Shown piece after piece: positions 42,033-53,475 of a stretch of 64,000 nucleotides of DNA. Origin of the DNA: Closterium sp. Naga37s-1 (Eukaryota; Streptophyta; Zygnematophyceae; Desmidiales; Closteriaceae); contig CANJKZ010000172.1 in assembly GCA_947471745.1 (NCBI GenBank), forward strand, positions 1,880,501 to 1,944,500, given 5' to 3'. How positions within the stretch are numbered: the stretch's first letter is position 1; the number at the start of each line of letters is the position of its first letter. Under the pieces are notes generated by a model that saw nothing but the letters and a program-made list of their open reading frames with translations, did not search any database and was not told the origin of the DNA. The position numbers and the translations under genes were made by a program.

Positions 42033-42045
42033 TGGTATCAGAGCT
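42033..42045 (+). other. Da primer-binding site
   Basis: TGGTATCAGAGCT, two bases inside the LTR, fits initiator tRNA-Met. Confidence 0.9.
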
Positions 42046-42069
42046 GTTCTACTCTGTTCGTGGGTGAAA

Positions 42070-44045
42070 ATGGAGGCTGAAGGTTCTGCTCCAGCTGGTC
42101 CCAGTGGCAGTGGTGGCGTGAGAGGCGCTGGGGAAGCGGGAAGAGGCGTTGCAGGCGGATCTGCGCCAATGGCTTCAGTTTCAACATCAGCTAAGGATGA
42201 TGTGAAGGCATTCAACCTGGAGAAGTTCTCTGGGGATGATTGGGCATCATGGAGCTTCAGGATGGAGCTCCTCTTCAACCATTATGGGCTGCTTGAAGTG
42301 ATGGATGGAGAATTCAAGAGGCCTACGAGCGAAGGAGCGACCAAAGAATGGGATCGCCGGTCCAAGGATGGATTCTTCCTTCTCTCCCAATGCCTCTCAT
42401 CCAACCAGCTGCACCACATCAAGCATCTCATCGAGGAAGCTGAGTGTGGTCCTAAGGCATGGAGGATATTGAAGGATGTCCATGCCCCCAGCAGCGAAGC
42501 AATGGTGGTGGTGCTCGAGCGACAACTCCATGCGGTGAAGATCAACGAGGGTGATGCCGTACAAGGAGCGTTCGATCAACTCCGGGACCTCTATGTGAAG
42601 CTCTCAGCTGCTGGTGTGGACTACCCTGAGAAAATCAAGTGCTACAAGGCTCTCTCCCTGCTGCCGGAGTTGTGGGGGCCCTTGGTGGTCAACCTTAATG
42701 GGATGAAGGACTCGTGGTCCCTTGAGTGGATTCGCGCACAAGTTCTTCAAGAGGAGTTTCGGAGGAAGGAGCTGACCGCCGCTGCCGGTGAAGGTGGAGG
42801 CTCTGCCTATGGCATGAAGGGCTTCAAGGGGCGTGGCAGCAAGAAAGGGAAGGCCAAGGAAGGCTCTGGAGGGGAGCAGCATTCGGGAGGGAAGCGTGGC
42901 AACAAGGGAGGCAAGCGGTGTGGCGGCAAGTGTTGGTATTGCCATGTGGAAGGGCACCCATGGTTCAAGTGCCGCAAGCTACCTGACGGTTGGAGGCCTG
43001 GTCAGCCATCAATTGAGGGCTCCAAGGGTGTTCATGGAGCTATGGGAGAAGGCATGGGCAGTGAGGAGGGCGAAGGAGGTGCTGGCGGATACGGCGGCAT
43101 GTTCTACCATGTAGGGGAGGCGTGCCCCGAGGACATGGTTGTGCCGGCCAGCAAGATTGCTCTTCACCGCTCCTCCCATTGGGTCATCGACACGGGAGCC
43201 TTCATGACCATGACCAACCGAGAGGATCTACTGGATGAAGTTAGGCCATCAAAGGCAGCCACCGTCGTTTCAGCCACCGGCCAAGTTGTACCCGTGCGTG
43301 GCGAGGGGAGAGCCATGTTCATGGGTGCGGATGGGAGGCTTGTGGGGCTGAAGCGTGTTCTCCTTGTTCCTGGATTGTGTGCCAACCTCCTCTCTACCAA
43401 GGCCCTAAGTGAGGCAGGGATGAAGATGGAGATGTTGGGCACAAAGGTTTTCAAGGCAACTCTGGATGGGCGCGTATTGTGGGACCTCCGAGGCGGCAAG
43501 GACATGCACCGGTCCATGTGGGAGATACCGGTGCTGCCATGGAAGGAGGCGGCTGCGCGCTTGGCTGCTGGAGATGTGAGAGGAGGGCGTGTTAACCACG
43601 TGGACAATGGAGGGGGTGGTGATGGAAGTGATGGTGGGCTCCTTGGGCATGGAGGGGCTGCGCTTCCAAGTGTAACTCCTAGCACGGGTGAGACGGATTG
43701 GCTCACCGCACACCGTCGCTTTGACCACGTGGCGCTACCTCAGTTGCAGCAGCTGTTTAAGGAGGAAAGAGTCAAGGGGCTGAGGATAAAGGGGGAGCCC
43801 AAGGAGGTGGGATCTTGTGAGACTTGCTTGACCAGCAAGTTTTCACGGTTTCCCTTCCATTCGGTGGAGGGGAAGTCGAGTGACCCGGTGGAGCTCGTGC
43901 ATGTGGATCTCGTGGGACCCATGAAGGTGAAGGGAGATGGTGGGGCCCTGTATTCTATGACCATGGTGGATGACAACACAAGGCTCACCTGGTCCTTTCC
44001 ACTTGCAAAGAAGAGTGATGCTGCAAGGGTCATCATTGAAGAGTG
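42070..44045 (+). pseudogene. Da gag-pol, 5' half (gag, protease, integrase start)
   Basis: ATG at 42070 (MEAEGSAPAGPSG). Gag has the block FNLEKFSGDDWASWSFRMELL; the knuckle CWYCHVEGHPWFKC is perfect; protease VIDTGAFMT follows. In GAG-pre-integrase the usual HRRFGH reads HRRFDH. Integrase begins HVDLVGPMKVKG and runs to VIIEE, where Db is inserted. Only a few residues differ from Db (for example Glu/Lys and Leu/Ser changes in gag). The remainder is at 50782-53418. Confidence 0.95.
44041..44045. repeat. TSD of Db, left copy (GAGTG)
   Basis: Repeated at 50782-50786; both lie in the Da integrase coding sequence. Confidence 0.96.
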
Positions 44046-45061
44046 TGTTGTGCCAACACATTACAGTGGCACGGTCATCGCACTCCCATTCGGCCTACAA
44101 GCCTGCTCAGCTTCTGGAATTTTGTGGGGAGGTTGTTCAACACGTTTTCTTCAAACCCTCAAAGTTTCAGAGTTTTTGAAGCAGTTACCAAGGCATGACA
44201 ACATTTTATGTTTCAAGACTTATGGCATCCCGGAAGTGTGTGTTACTCCTTTTGGTAACACCTGAGTTCACCATTTCGGCTGCTGACTCGTCTACCGAGA
44301 TCTGATTGGTCTGAAATTCGGTCTGGCAGTCCTTTGCCCCGCTGTGCAAGTGGTCACCAAGTTTCAGAACGATCCAACATCTGAGCATTGCGTGACAGCT
44401 GCCGAAATTCACTGTTCCGTAGTCATGGTGCACTGTTGGCAGCATTTCCCTTGCCACCCTTTCATTGTTGTCATGCCAATGGTGCAGGGACAGAGAATGA
44501 GACAAGAAGTACAGGTGGTCAAGTGGGACTCTATAACCCTCCTTTTGAGAAGTGTGGTCTTCCTGGAAGCAACTTGCAAGAGGGTGCAAGTGGGAAGACA
44601 AGCTGACTCATGTTGGCTTGACTCACTATTGGTAGCCTTGAGTACAGCTCTGAACATCCAAGTGTGGTTGGCTTTGCTGACCTAGCTAGGACGTTTCCCA
44701 TTCTTCTCTAGCCTTTCTCCCCTAGGACTCAACCTTCTCTGAGTTCCAGGATGACCCAACCCCTTATGAGTCCCCTAGGCAATGTTGTACTCACCTCTTC
44801 CTTGCATCAATGAGAATACACGTTTTTTCAGCCGAGCTTACGTTTTCGTTCACTGCGTAGTGCACACACCTCTGATAATAGCAAGTAATATACCGTTGGA
44901 AAGCAGACACCTAAGGCTAACCGCTGTCTAAGTTTCAGCCTCGTATGTTCTCGGAGCTGATCGTGACGGCGTTTTGAACAGAGGCGGTTTGAAGACGTCA
45001 GATTCTGCTTAGGCGGTTTCATGGGCATCCGCGACCCCTAAGTGGACTGCAGACTATAACA
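44046..45061 (+). repeat. Db 5' LTR (1,016 bp)
   Basis: Matches the other three LTRs of this family; its junction is recognised by the TSD GAGTG. Confidence 0.97.
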
Positions 45062-45063
45062 AG

Positions 45064-45076
45064 TGGTATCAGAGGT
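45064..45076 (+). other. Db primer-binding site
   Basis: TGGTATCAGAGGT, two bases inside the LTR. It has one change (G for C) relative to the Da site. Confidence 0.88.
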
Positions 45077-45100
45077 GTTCTACTCTGTTCGTGGGTGAAA

Positions 45101-48100
45101 ATGGAGGCTGAAGGTTCTGCTCCAGCTGGTCCCAGTGGCAGTGGTGGCGTGAGAGGCGCTGGGGAAGCGGGAAGAGGCGTTGCAGGCGGATCTGCGCCAA
45201 TGGCTTCAGTTTCAACATCAGCTAAGGATGATGTGAAGGCATTCAACCTGGAGAAGTTCTCTGGGGATGATTGGGCATCATGGAGCTTCAGGATGGAGCT
45301 CCTCTTCAACCATTATGGGCTGCTTGAAGTGATGGATGGAGAATTCAAGAGGCCTACGAGCGAAGGAGCGACCAAAGAATGGGATCGCCGGTCCAAGGAT
45401 GGATTCTTCCTTCTCTCCCAATGCCTCTCATCCAACCAGCTGCACCACATCAAGCATCTCATCAAGGAAGCTGAGTGTGGTCCTAAGGCATGGAGGATAT
45501 TGAAGGATGTCCATGCCCCCAGCAGCGAAGCAATGGTGGTGGTGCTCGAGCGACAACTCCATGCGGTGAAGATCAACGAGGGTGATGCCGTACAAGGAGC
45601 GTTCGATCAACTCCGGGACCTCTATGTGAAGCTCTCAGCTGCTGGTGTGGACTACCCTGAGAAAATCAAGTGCTACAAGGCTCTCTCCCTGCTGCCGGAG
45701 TCGTGGGGGCCCTTGGTGGTCAACCTTAATGGGATGAAGGACTCGTGGTCCCTTGAGTGGATTCGCGCACAAGTTCTTCAAGAGGAGTTTCGGAGGAAGG
45801 AGCTGACCGCCGCTGCCGGTGAAGGTGGAGGCTCTGCCTATGGCATGAAGGGCTTCAAGGGGCGTGGCAGCAAGAAAGGGAAGGCCAAGGAAGGCTCTGG
45901 AGGGGAGCAGCATTCGGGAGGGAAGCGTGGCAACAAGGGAGGCAAGCGGTGTGGCGGCAAGTGTTGGTATTGCCATGTGGAAGGGCACCCATGGTTCAAG
46001 TGCCGCAAGCTACCTGACGGTTGGAGGCCTGGTCAGCCATCAATTGAGGGCTCCAAGGGTGTTCATGGAGCTATGGGAGAAGGCATGGGCAGTGAGGAGG
46101 GCGAAGGAGGTGCTGGCGGATACGGCGGCATGTTCTACCATGTAGGGGAGGCGTGCCCCGAGGACATGGTTGTGCCGGCCAGCAAGATTGCTCTTCACCG
46201 CTCCTCCCATTGGGTCATCGACACGGGAGCCTTCATGACCATGACCAACCGAGAGGATCTATTGGATGAAGTTAGGCCATCAAAGGCAGCCACCGTCGTT
46301 TCAGCCACCGGCCAAGTTGTACCCGTGCGTGGCGAGGGGAGAGCCATGTTCATGGGTGCGGATGGGAGGCTTGTGGGGCTGAAGCGTGTTCTCCTTGTTC
46401 CTGGATTGTGTGCCAACCTCCTCTCTACCAAGGCCCTAAGTGAGGCAGGGATGAAGATGGAGATGTTGGGCACAAAGGTTTTCAAGGCAACTCTGGATGG
46501 GCGCGTATTGTGGGACCTCCGAGGCGGCAAGGACATGCACCGGTCCATGTGGGAGATACCGGTGCTGCCATGGAAGGAGGCGGCTGCGCGCTTGGCTGCT
46601 GGAGATGTGAGAGGAGGGCGTGTTAACCACGTGGACAATGGAGGGGGTGGTGATGACAGTGATGGTGGGCTCCTTGGGCATGGAGGGGCTGCGCTTCCAA
46701 GTGTAACTCCTAGCACGGGTGAGACGGATTGGCTCACCGCACACCGTCGCTTTGGCCACGTGGCGCTACCTCAGTTGCAGCAGCTGTTTAAGGAGGAAAG
46801 AGTCAAGGGGCTGAGGATAAAGGGGGAGCCCAAGGAGGTGGGATCTTGTGAGACTTGCTTGACCAGCAAGTTTTCACGGTTTCCCTTCCATTCGGTGGAG
46901 GGGAAGTCGAGTGACCCGGTGGAGCTCGTGCATGTGGATCTCGTGGGACCCATGAAGGTGAAGGGAGATGCTGGGGCCCTGTATTCTATGACCATGGTGG
47001 ATGACAACACAAGGCTCACCTGGTCCTTTCCACTTGCAAAGAAGAGTGATGCTGCAAGGGTCATCATTGAAGAGTGGCTGCCCATGGTGGAGCGAGAGAG
47101 CGGCAAGCGGGTGAAGGCGATACGTAGTGACCGTGGTGGGGAGTTCTTGGGAGCGGAGTTCCGGAGCTGGCTGAAGCGGCATGGCATCAAGCAGCAGCTC
47201 ACCACGGCCTACACCCCTCAATCCAATGGCGTGGCAGAGAGAGCGAACCGGACCATCTTGGAGGGCGGGAGAACGATGTTGGTAGACTCGGGTCTACCCT
47301 TACGGTTCTGGCCCCTCGCTATTCGCCATGCCACCGTCATCAAGAACCGAGTATTGACTCATGTGAGAGGGCAGCATTGGGTCCCTATGGAGAAATGGAG
47401 GGGCAAGAAGCCTCTGGTGGATATGCTTCGAGTCTTTGGGTGCATGGGACTCGTGCACGTCCCTAAGGAAAAGCGTGACAAGCTTCAAGCGGCGGCGGTG
47501 TGGGCTGTTCATTTGGGACTTGCACAAGGGAGCAAGGGGTGGCTCATGTGGGACCCAATAGCCAACACCATCTTCACCACCAGAGATGCCAAGTTCATGG
47601 AGGGGCTCATGTTCAAGGAGTGGTTGGAGCGAGGGAGGAGCAAGGTCACCATTCCGCTCGGAATAGAGGTGGGAACGAATGACCCACTCTTCATTCCCAT
47701 CGAGTTGTCTTCGTCTTCAGAGGTAACGGAGGTGTCACATGACTTGGGAGGTGCTGAAGGGGAGGCAGTAGAGGTGGAGGGAGTGTTGCAGCAAGAGAAG
47801 GCCCCTGTAGCTGAGAGAGGTGATGCCGAGGAGGAGGTGCAGCAGCCTACACCATCCCCTACTCTTCCACCAAGGCGGACAACCCAAGGGAAGCGTGGTG
47901 CTGTCCGTGGTGGAGCTAAGGAGAGTGCAGCCAAGGAGAGGCCCAAGAGAGCTGCTCACCCAAGGGATTTCCTCAAGTATGAAAGGCTTGGGGGTCCCAA
48001 GGCATTGCTGGTCCAGGAGGAGGAAGATGATGAGGAGAAGGGAGCCGAGGGAGAGATGGAGCAGATTTGTTGCTTCGGTGTCAACTTACCTCATGAACCG

Positions 48101-49708
48101 GCTTCGATGGAGGAAGCACTTGCTGGAGATGATCGAGAGGCTTGGTTGGCTTCAAGGGAGGATGAGTTTAAGAGCCTCATGGAGAATGGAACGTGGACCC
48201 TCACCAATCTGCCCCCGGGAAGAAAGGCATTGGATTGCACGTGGATATTACGTGTGAAGACCGATGCGGAGGGGAAGTTGGAGAGGCGCAAAACAAGACT
48301 TGTGATCAAGGGTTTCCAGCAGAGGGAGGGGGTTGACTTTAAGGAGGTGTTTGCTCCTGTTGCCAAGGCTCCTACGCTCCGGGTGTTGCTGGCAGCAGCT
48401 GCCGTTTGTGGTTGGAAGGTGGAGCAAATGGATGTGAAGACGGCTTTCCTCTATGGCGTGGTAGATGAGGAGATTTACATGAAGCAGCCAGAGGGGTACG
48501 ACGATGGGAGCGGACGTGTTTGCAGGCTCAACAAGGCCATCTATGGCCTCAAACAAGCTCCAAGGTGCTGGTATGCAAGGCTGGTGGAGGCGTTGGAGGC
48601 TCTTGGCTTCAAAGTTAGCGGGTGCGACGAGAGTCTCTTCATAACCGAGGGGGATGAGGAGAAAGTGTTTCTCCTTGTCTACGTCGATGACATTCTCCTC
48701 TTCTCTCCATCCCTGGAGAGGATCAAGGAGGTGCAAGGGAAGCTGAAGGAGACCTTTCAATGCAAGGCCCTTGGACCAGTGGGGTATTACCTTGGTCTTC
48801 ACGTGGAGCGGGACGAGGTGAAGGGATGGTTGAGGCTTCACCAACACAAGTACCTTGCAGCCATGGGGGAGAGGTATGGGCTGGAGGAAGGGAGGAGTGT
48901 AAAGACTCCACTACCCTCAGGATTTCAGCTACACCTTGATGAAGAGGAGGGTGAGGTGTTGGAGCCCGAGTTGCAGCGTCGGTTCCAGTCAATGGTGGGG
49001 AGCTTGATGTATGCTTCGGTCAACACTCGCCCCGATATTTCATTCGCGGTTTCGCAGCTGGCTCGTGTGGTGTCTAGGCCCCTTCAAGAGCACCTTGATG
49101 CAGCAGAGAGGCTGGTGAGGTACTGCATGGCAACCTCAAGGGTGGGGCTGCAATATTCAGTGCATGGGCAGCTGAAGCAAAAGGGAGTGGAGGAGGTGAG
49201 CACGAAGACCGGTGCACCTGCAAGGCGTGGACACTTGTACCTCTCGTGCTTCACCGATGCTACCTGGGCAAGTGACATCAGTGATGCAACATCCCACGGT
49301 GGCTATGTATGCTGTGTTGGAGGGAGTCCAGTGAGCTGGAAGTCTAAGAAGCAAGGGGAGATAGCTCACTCATCAACGGAGAGCGAGTACATGGCGTTGT
49401 TTCATGGGGTGAAGGAGGTGGTTTGGATGAGGAGGTTGCTTGAGGAGTTGGGGCAGGAGCAAGAGGGTCCTACACCTGTGTTTTGTGACAGCCAAGGAGC
49501 AATTGCAATGGCTCGCAATGCTGTGCTCCATGGGCTGAACAAGCACATGCATATCAAATGGCATTGGGTGAGGAAGGAGGTGAAGAAGGGCACGGTCTCC
49601 TTGCACTACATCAACACTACCAAGCAACCTGCAGATTTTTTGACGAAGCGGCTTGCAGAGCATCAGCATTGGACCTGCGCCACCTTGTGTGGCATGTCCT
49701 TCAACTAG
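45101..49708 (+). CDS. Db gag-pol polyprotein (Ty1/copia), full length
   Basis: About 1,535 aa from ATG 45101 (an in-frame GTG two codons upstream is not a likely start). Domains in order are: gag with FNLEKFSGDDWASW (about 45-58) and a UBN2-like region; knuckle CWYCHVEGHPWFKC (about 287-300); protease VIDTGAF (about 372-378); GAG-pre-integrase HRRFGH...CETC (about 547-587); integrase D/D/E at HVDLVGP (about 611), RSDRGGEF (about 676) and VAERAN (about 711). An acidic linker carries EEEVQQPTPS. RT has FKEVFAPVA (about 1078), YGLKQAP and VYVDDILLF (about 1193). RNase H has FTDATWAS (about 1384), STESEYMA (about 1424) and CDSQGAIA (about 1461), ending KQPADFLTKRL. All catalytic residues are present and the length is typical of copia. 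Expression would be from the 1-kb LTR. Confidence 0.97.
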   Translation: MEAEGSAPAGPSGSGGVRGAGEAGRGVAGGSAPMASVSTSAKDDVKAFNLEKFSGDDWASWSFRMELLFNHYGLLEVMDGEFKRPTSEGATKEWDRRSKDGFFLLSQCLSSNQLHHIKHLIKEAECGPKAWRILKDVHAPSSEAMVVVLERQLHAVKINEGDAVQGAFDQLRDLYVKLSAAGVDYPEKIKCYKALSLLPESWGPLVVNLNGMKDSWSLEWIRAQVLQEEFRRKELTAAAGEGGGSAYGMKGFKGRGSKKGKAKEGSGGEQHSGGKRGNKGGKRCGGKCWYCHVEGHPWFKCRKLPDGWRPGQPSIEGSKGVHGAMGEGMGSEEGEGGAGGYGGMFYHVGEACPEDMVVPASKIALHRSSHWVIDTGAFMTMTNREDLLDEVRPSKAATVVSATGQVVPVRGEGRAMFMGADGRLVGLKRVLLVPGLCANLLSTKALSEAGMKMEMLGTKVFKATLDGRVLWDLRGGKDMHRSMWEIPVLPWKEAAARLAAGDVRGGRVNHVDNGGGGDDSDGGLLGHGGAALPSVTPSTGETDWLTAHRRFGHVALPQLQQLFKEERVKGLRIKGEPKEVGSCETCLTSKFSRFPFHSVEGKSSDPVELVHVDLVGPMKVKGDAGALYSMTMVDDNTRLTWSFPLAKKSDAARVIIEEWLPMVERESGKRVKAIRSDRGGEFLGAEFRSWLKRHGIKQQLTTAYTPQSNGVAERANRTILEGGRTMLVDSGLPLRFWPLAIRHATVIKNRVLTHVRGQHWVPMEKWRGKKPLVDMLRVFGCMGLVHVPKEKRDKLQAAAVWAVHLGLAQGSKGWLMWDPIANTIFTTRDAKFMEGLMFKEWLERGRSKVTIPLGIEVGTNDPLFIPIELSSSSEVTEVSHDLGGAEGEAVEVEGVLQQEKAPVAERGDAEEEVQQPTPSPTLPPRRTTQGKRGAVRGGAKESAAKERPKRAAHPRDFLKYERLGGPKALLVQEEEDDEEKGAEGEMEQICCFGVNLPHEPASMEEALAGDDREAWLASREDEFKSLMENGTWTLTNLPPGRKALDCTWILRVKTDAEGKLERRKTRLVIKGFQQREGVDFKEVFAPVAKAPTLRVLLAAAAVCGWKVEQMDVKTAFLYGVVDEEIYMKQPEGYDDGSGRVCRLNKAIYGLKQAPRCWYARLVEALEALGFKVSGCDESLFITEGDEEKVFLLVYVDDILLFSPSLERIKEVQGKLKETFQCKALGPVGYYLGLHVERDEVKGWLRLHQHKYLAAMGERYGLEEGRSVKTPLPSGFQLHLDEEEGEVLEPELQRRFQSMVGSLMYASVNTRPDISFAVSQLARVVSRPLQEHLDAAERLVRYCMATSRVGLQYSVHGQLKQKGVEEVSTKTGAPARRGHLYLSCFTDATWASDISDATSHGGYVCCVGGSPVSWKSKKQGEIAHSSTESEYMALFHGVKEVVWMRRLLEELGQEQEGPTPVFCDSQGAIAMARNAVLHGLNKHMHIKWHWVRKEVKKGTVSLHYINTTKQPADFLTKRLAEHQHWTCATLCGMSFN

Positions 49709-49751
49709 GGGAGGCAGCTTCAGGGAGCAGCTAAGGGATGAATGAGAGCAC

Positions 49752-49765
49752 GATGAGGGGGAGTT
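49752..49765 (+). other. Db polypurine tract
   Basis: GATGAGGGGGAGTT immediately before the 3' LTR; the same tract is at 53462-53475 in Da. Confidence 0.88.
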
Positions 49766-50781
49766 TGTTGTGCCAACACATTACAGTGGCACGGTCATCG
49801 CACTCCCATTCGGCCTACAAGCCTGCTCAGCTTCTGGAATTTTGTGGGGAGGTTGTTCAACACGTGTTCTTCAAACCCTCAAAGTTTCAGAGTTTTTGAA
49901 GCAGTTACCAAGGCATGACAACATTTTATGTTTCAAGACTTATGGCATCCCGGAAGTGTGTGTTACTCCTTTTGGTAACACCTGAGTTCACCATTTCGGC
50001 TGCTGACTCGTCTACCGAGATCTGATTGGTCTGAAATTCGGTCTGGCAGTCCTTTGCCCCGCTGTGCAAGTGGTCACCAAGTTTCAGAACGATCCAACAT
50101 CTGAGCATTGCGTGACAGCTGCCGAAATTCACTGTTCCGTAGTCATGGTGCACTGTTGGCAGCATTTCCCTTGCCACCCTTTCATTGTTGTCATGCCAAT
50201 GGTGCAGGGACAGAGAATGAGACAAGAAGTACAGGTGGTCAAGTGGGACTCTATAACCCTCCTTTTGAGAAGTGTGGTCTTCCTGGAAGCAACTTGCAAG
50301 AGGGTGCAAGTGGGAAGACAAGCTGACTCATGTTGGCTTGACTCACTATTGGTAGCCTTGAGTACAGCTCTGAACATCCAAGTGTGGTTGGCTTTGCTGA
50401 CCTAGCTAGGACGTTTCCCATTCTTCTCTAGCCTTTCTCCCCTAGGACTCAACCTTCTCTGAGTTCCAGGATGACCCAACCCCTTATGAGTCCCCTAGGC
50501 AATGTTGTACTCACCTCTTCCTTGCATCAATGAGAATACACGTTTTTTCAGCCGAGCTTACGTTTTCGTTCACTGCGTAGTGCACACACCTCTGATAATA
50601 GCAAGTAATATACCGTTGGAAAGCAGACACCTAAGGCTAACCGCTGTCTAAGTTTCAGCCTCGTATGTTCTCGGAGCTGATCGTGACGGCGTTTTGAACA
50701 GAGGCGGTTTGAAGACGTCAGATTCTGCTTAGGCGGTTTCATGGGCATCCGCGACCCCTAAGTGGACTGCAGACTATAACA
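49766..50781 (+). repeat. Db 3' LTR (1,016 bp)
   Basis: Followed by TSD GAGTG and the resumed Da integrase. Confidence 0.97.
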
Positions 50782-53418
50782 GAGTGGCTGCCCATGGTGG
50801 AGCGAGAGAGCGGCAAGCGGGTGAAGGCGATACGTAGTGACCGTGGTGGGGAGTTCTTGGGAGCGGAGTTCCGGAGCTGGCTGAAGCGGCATGGCATCAA
50901 GCAGCAGCTCACCACGGCCTACACCCCTCAATCCAATGGCGTGGCAGAGAGAGCGAACCGGACCATCTTGGAGGGCGGGAGAACGATGTTGGTAGACTCG
51001 GGTCTACCCTTACGGTTCTGGCCCCTCGCTATTCGCCATGCCACCGTCATCAAGAACCGAGTATTGACTCATGTGGGAGGGCAGCATTGGGTCCCTATGG
51101 AGAAATGGAGGGGCAAGAAGCCTCTGGTGGATATGCTTCGAGTCTTTGGGTGCATGGGACTCGTGCACGTCCCTAAGGAAAAGCGTGACAAGCTTCAAGC
51201 GGCGGCGGTGTGGGCTGTTCATTTGGGACTTGCACAAGGGAGCAAGGGGTGGCTCATGTGGGACCCAATAGCCAACACCATCTTCACCACCAGAGATGCC
51301 AAGTTCATGGAGGGGCTCATGTTCAAGGAGTGGTTGGAGCGAGGGAAGAGCAAGGTCACCATTCCGCTCGGAATAGAGGTGGGAACGAATGACCCACTCT
51401 TCATTCCCATCGAGTTGTCTTCGTCTTCAGAGGTAACGGAGGTGTCACATGACTTGGGAGGTGCTGAAGGGGAGGCAGCAGAGGTGGAGGGAGTGTTGCA
51501 GCAAGAGAAGGCCCCTGTAGCTGAGAGAGGTGATGCCGAGGAGGAGGTGCAGCAGCCTACACCATCCCCTACTCTTCCACCAAGGCGGACAACCCAAGGG
51601 AAGCGTGGTGCTGTCCGTGGTGGAGCTAAGGAGAGTGCAGCCAAGGAGAGGCCCAAGAGAGCTGCTCACCCAAGGGATTTCCTCAAGTATGAAAGGCTTG
51701 GGGGTCCCAAGGCATTGCTGGTCCAGGAGGAGGAAGATGATGAGGAGAAGGGAGCCGAGGGAGAGATGGAGCAGATTTGTTGCTTCGGTGTCAACTTACC
51801 TCATGAACCGGCTTCGATGGAGGAAGCACTTGCTGGAGATGATCGAGAGGCTTGGTTGGCTTCAAGGGAGGATGAGTTTAAGAGCCTCATGGAGAATGGA
51901 ACGTGGACCCTCACCAATCTGCCCCCGGGAAGAAAGGCATTGGATTGCACGTGGATATTACGTGTGAAGACCGATGCGGAGGGGAAGTTGGAGAGGCGCA
52001 AAACAAGACTTGTGATCAAGGGTTTCCAGCAGAGGGAGGGGGTTGACTTTAAGGAGGTGTTTGCTCCTGTTGCCAAGGCTCCTACGCTCCGGGTGTTGCT
52101 GGCAGCAGCTGCCGTTTGTGGTTGGAAGGTGGAGCAAATGGATGTGAAGACGGCTTTCCTCTATGGCGTGGTAGATGAGGAGATTTACATGAAGCAGCCA
52201 GAGGGGTACGACGATGGGAGCGGACGTGTTTGCAGGCTCAACAAGGCCATCTATGGCCTCAAACAAGCTCCAAGGTGCTGGTATGCAAGGCTGGTGGAGG
52301 CGTTGGAGGCTCTTGGCTTCAAAGTTAGCGGGTGCGACGAGAGTCTCTTCATAACCGAGGGGGATGAGGAGAAAGTGTTTCTCCTTGTCTACGTCGATGA
52401 CATTCTCCTCTTCTCTCCATCCCTGGAGAGGATCAAGGAGGTGCAAGGGAAGCTGAAGGAGACCTTTCAATGCAAGGCCCTTGGACCAGTGGGGTATTAC
52501 CTTGGTCTTCACGTGGAGCGGGACGAGGTGAAGGGATGGTTGAGGCTTCACCAACACAAGTACCTTGCAGCCATGGGGGAGAGGTATGGGCTGGAGGAAG
52601 GGAGGAGTGTAAAGACTCCACTACCCTCAGGATTTCAGCTACACCTTGATGAAGAGGAGGGTGAGGTGTTGGAGCCCGAGTTGCAGCGTCGGTTCCAGTC
52701 AATGGTGGGGAGCTTGATGTATGCTTCGGTCAACACTCGCCCCGATATTTCATTCGCGGTTTCGCAGCTGGCTCGTGTGGTGTCTAGGCCCCTTCAAGAG
52801 CACCTTGATGCAGCAGAGAGGCTGGTGAGGTACTGCATGGCAACCTCAAGGGTGGGGCTGCAATATTCAGTGCATGGGCAGCTGAAGCAAAAGGGAGTGG
52901 AGGAGGTGAGCACGAAGACCGGTGCACCTGCAAGGCGTGGACACTTGTACCTCTCGTGCTTCACCGATGCTACCTGGGCAAGTGATATCAGTGATGCAAC
53001 ATCCCACGGTGGCTATGTATGCTGTGTTGGAGGGAGTCCAGTGAGCTGGAAGTCTAAGAAGCAAGGGGAGATAGCTCACTCATCAACGGAGAGCGAGTAC
53101 ATGGCGTTGTTTCATGGGGTGAAGGAGGTGGTTTGGATGAGGAGGTTGCTTGAGGAGTTGGGGCAGGAGCAAGAGGGTCCTACACCTGTGTTTTGTGACA
53201 GCCAAGGAGCAATTGCAATGGCTCGCAATGCTGTGCTCCATGGGCTGAACAAGCACATGCATATCAAATGGCATTGGGTGAGGAAGGAGGTGAAGAAGGG
53301 CACGGTCTCCTTGCACTACATCAACACTACCAAGCAACCTGCAGATTTTTTGACGAAGCGGCTTGCAGAGCATCAGCATTGGACCTGCGCCACCTTGTGT
53401 GGCATGTCCTTCAACTAA
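50782..53418 (+). pseudogene. Da gag-pol, 3' half (integrase, RT, RNase H)
   Basis: It resumes with EWLPMVERESGKRVKAIRSD and stays open to TAA at 53416-53418. It has intact integrase Asp/Glu, RT VYVDDILLF (about 52387) and RNase H motifs. Differences from Db are few (such as VGGQ versus VRGQ and GKSK versus GRSK). As a stand-alone frame it lacks gag and protease, so I treat it as a pseudogene created by Db insertion. Confidence 0.95.
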
Positions 53419-53475
53419 GGGAGGCAGATTCAGGGAGCAGCTAAGGGATGAATGAGAGCACGATGAGGGGGAGTT

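Larger units (their letters stand above)
44046..50781 (+). mobile_element. Db: intact Ty1/copia element nested in Da
   Basis: 6,736 bp with 1,016-bp LTRs at 44046-45061 and 49766-50781; I find one difference between them (CACGTTTTC versus CACGTGTTC). It has a perfect TSD, PBS, PPT and one unbroken gag-pol. With so little LTR divergence and full coding capacity it is a candidate active element. It inserted into a copy of its own family in the same orientation. Confidence 0.97.
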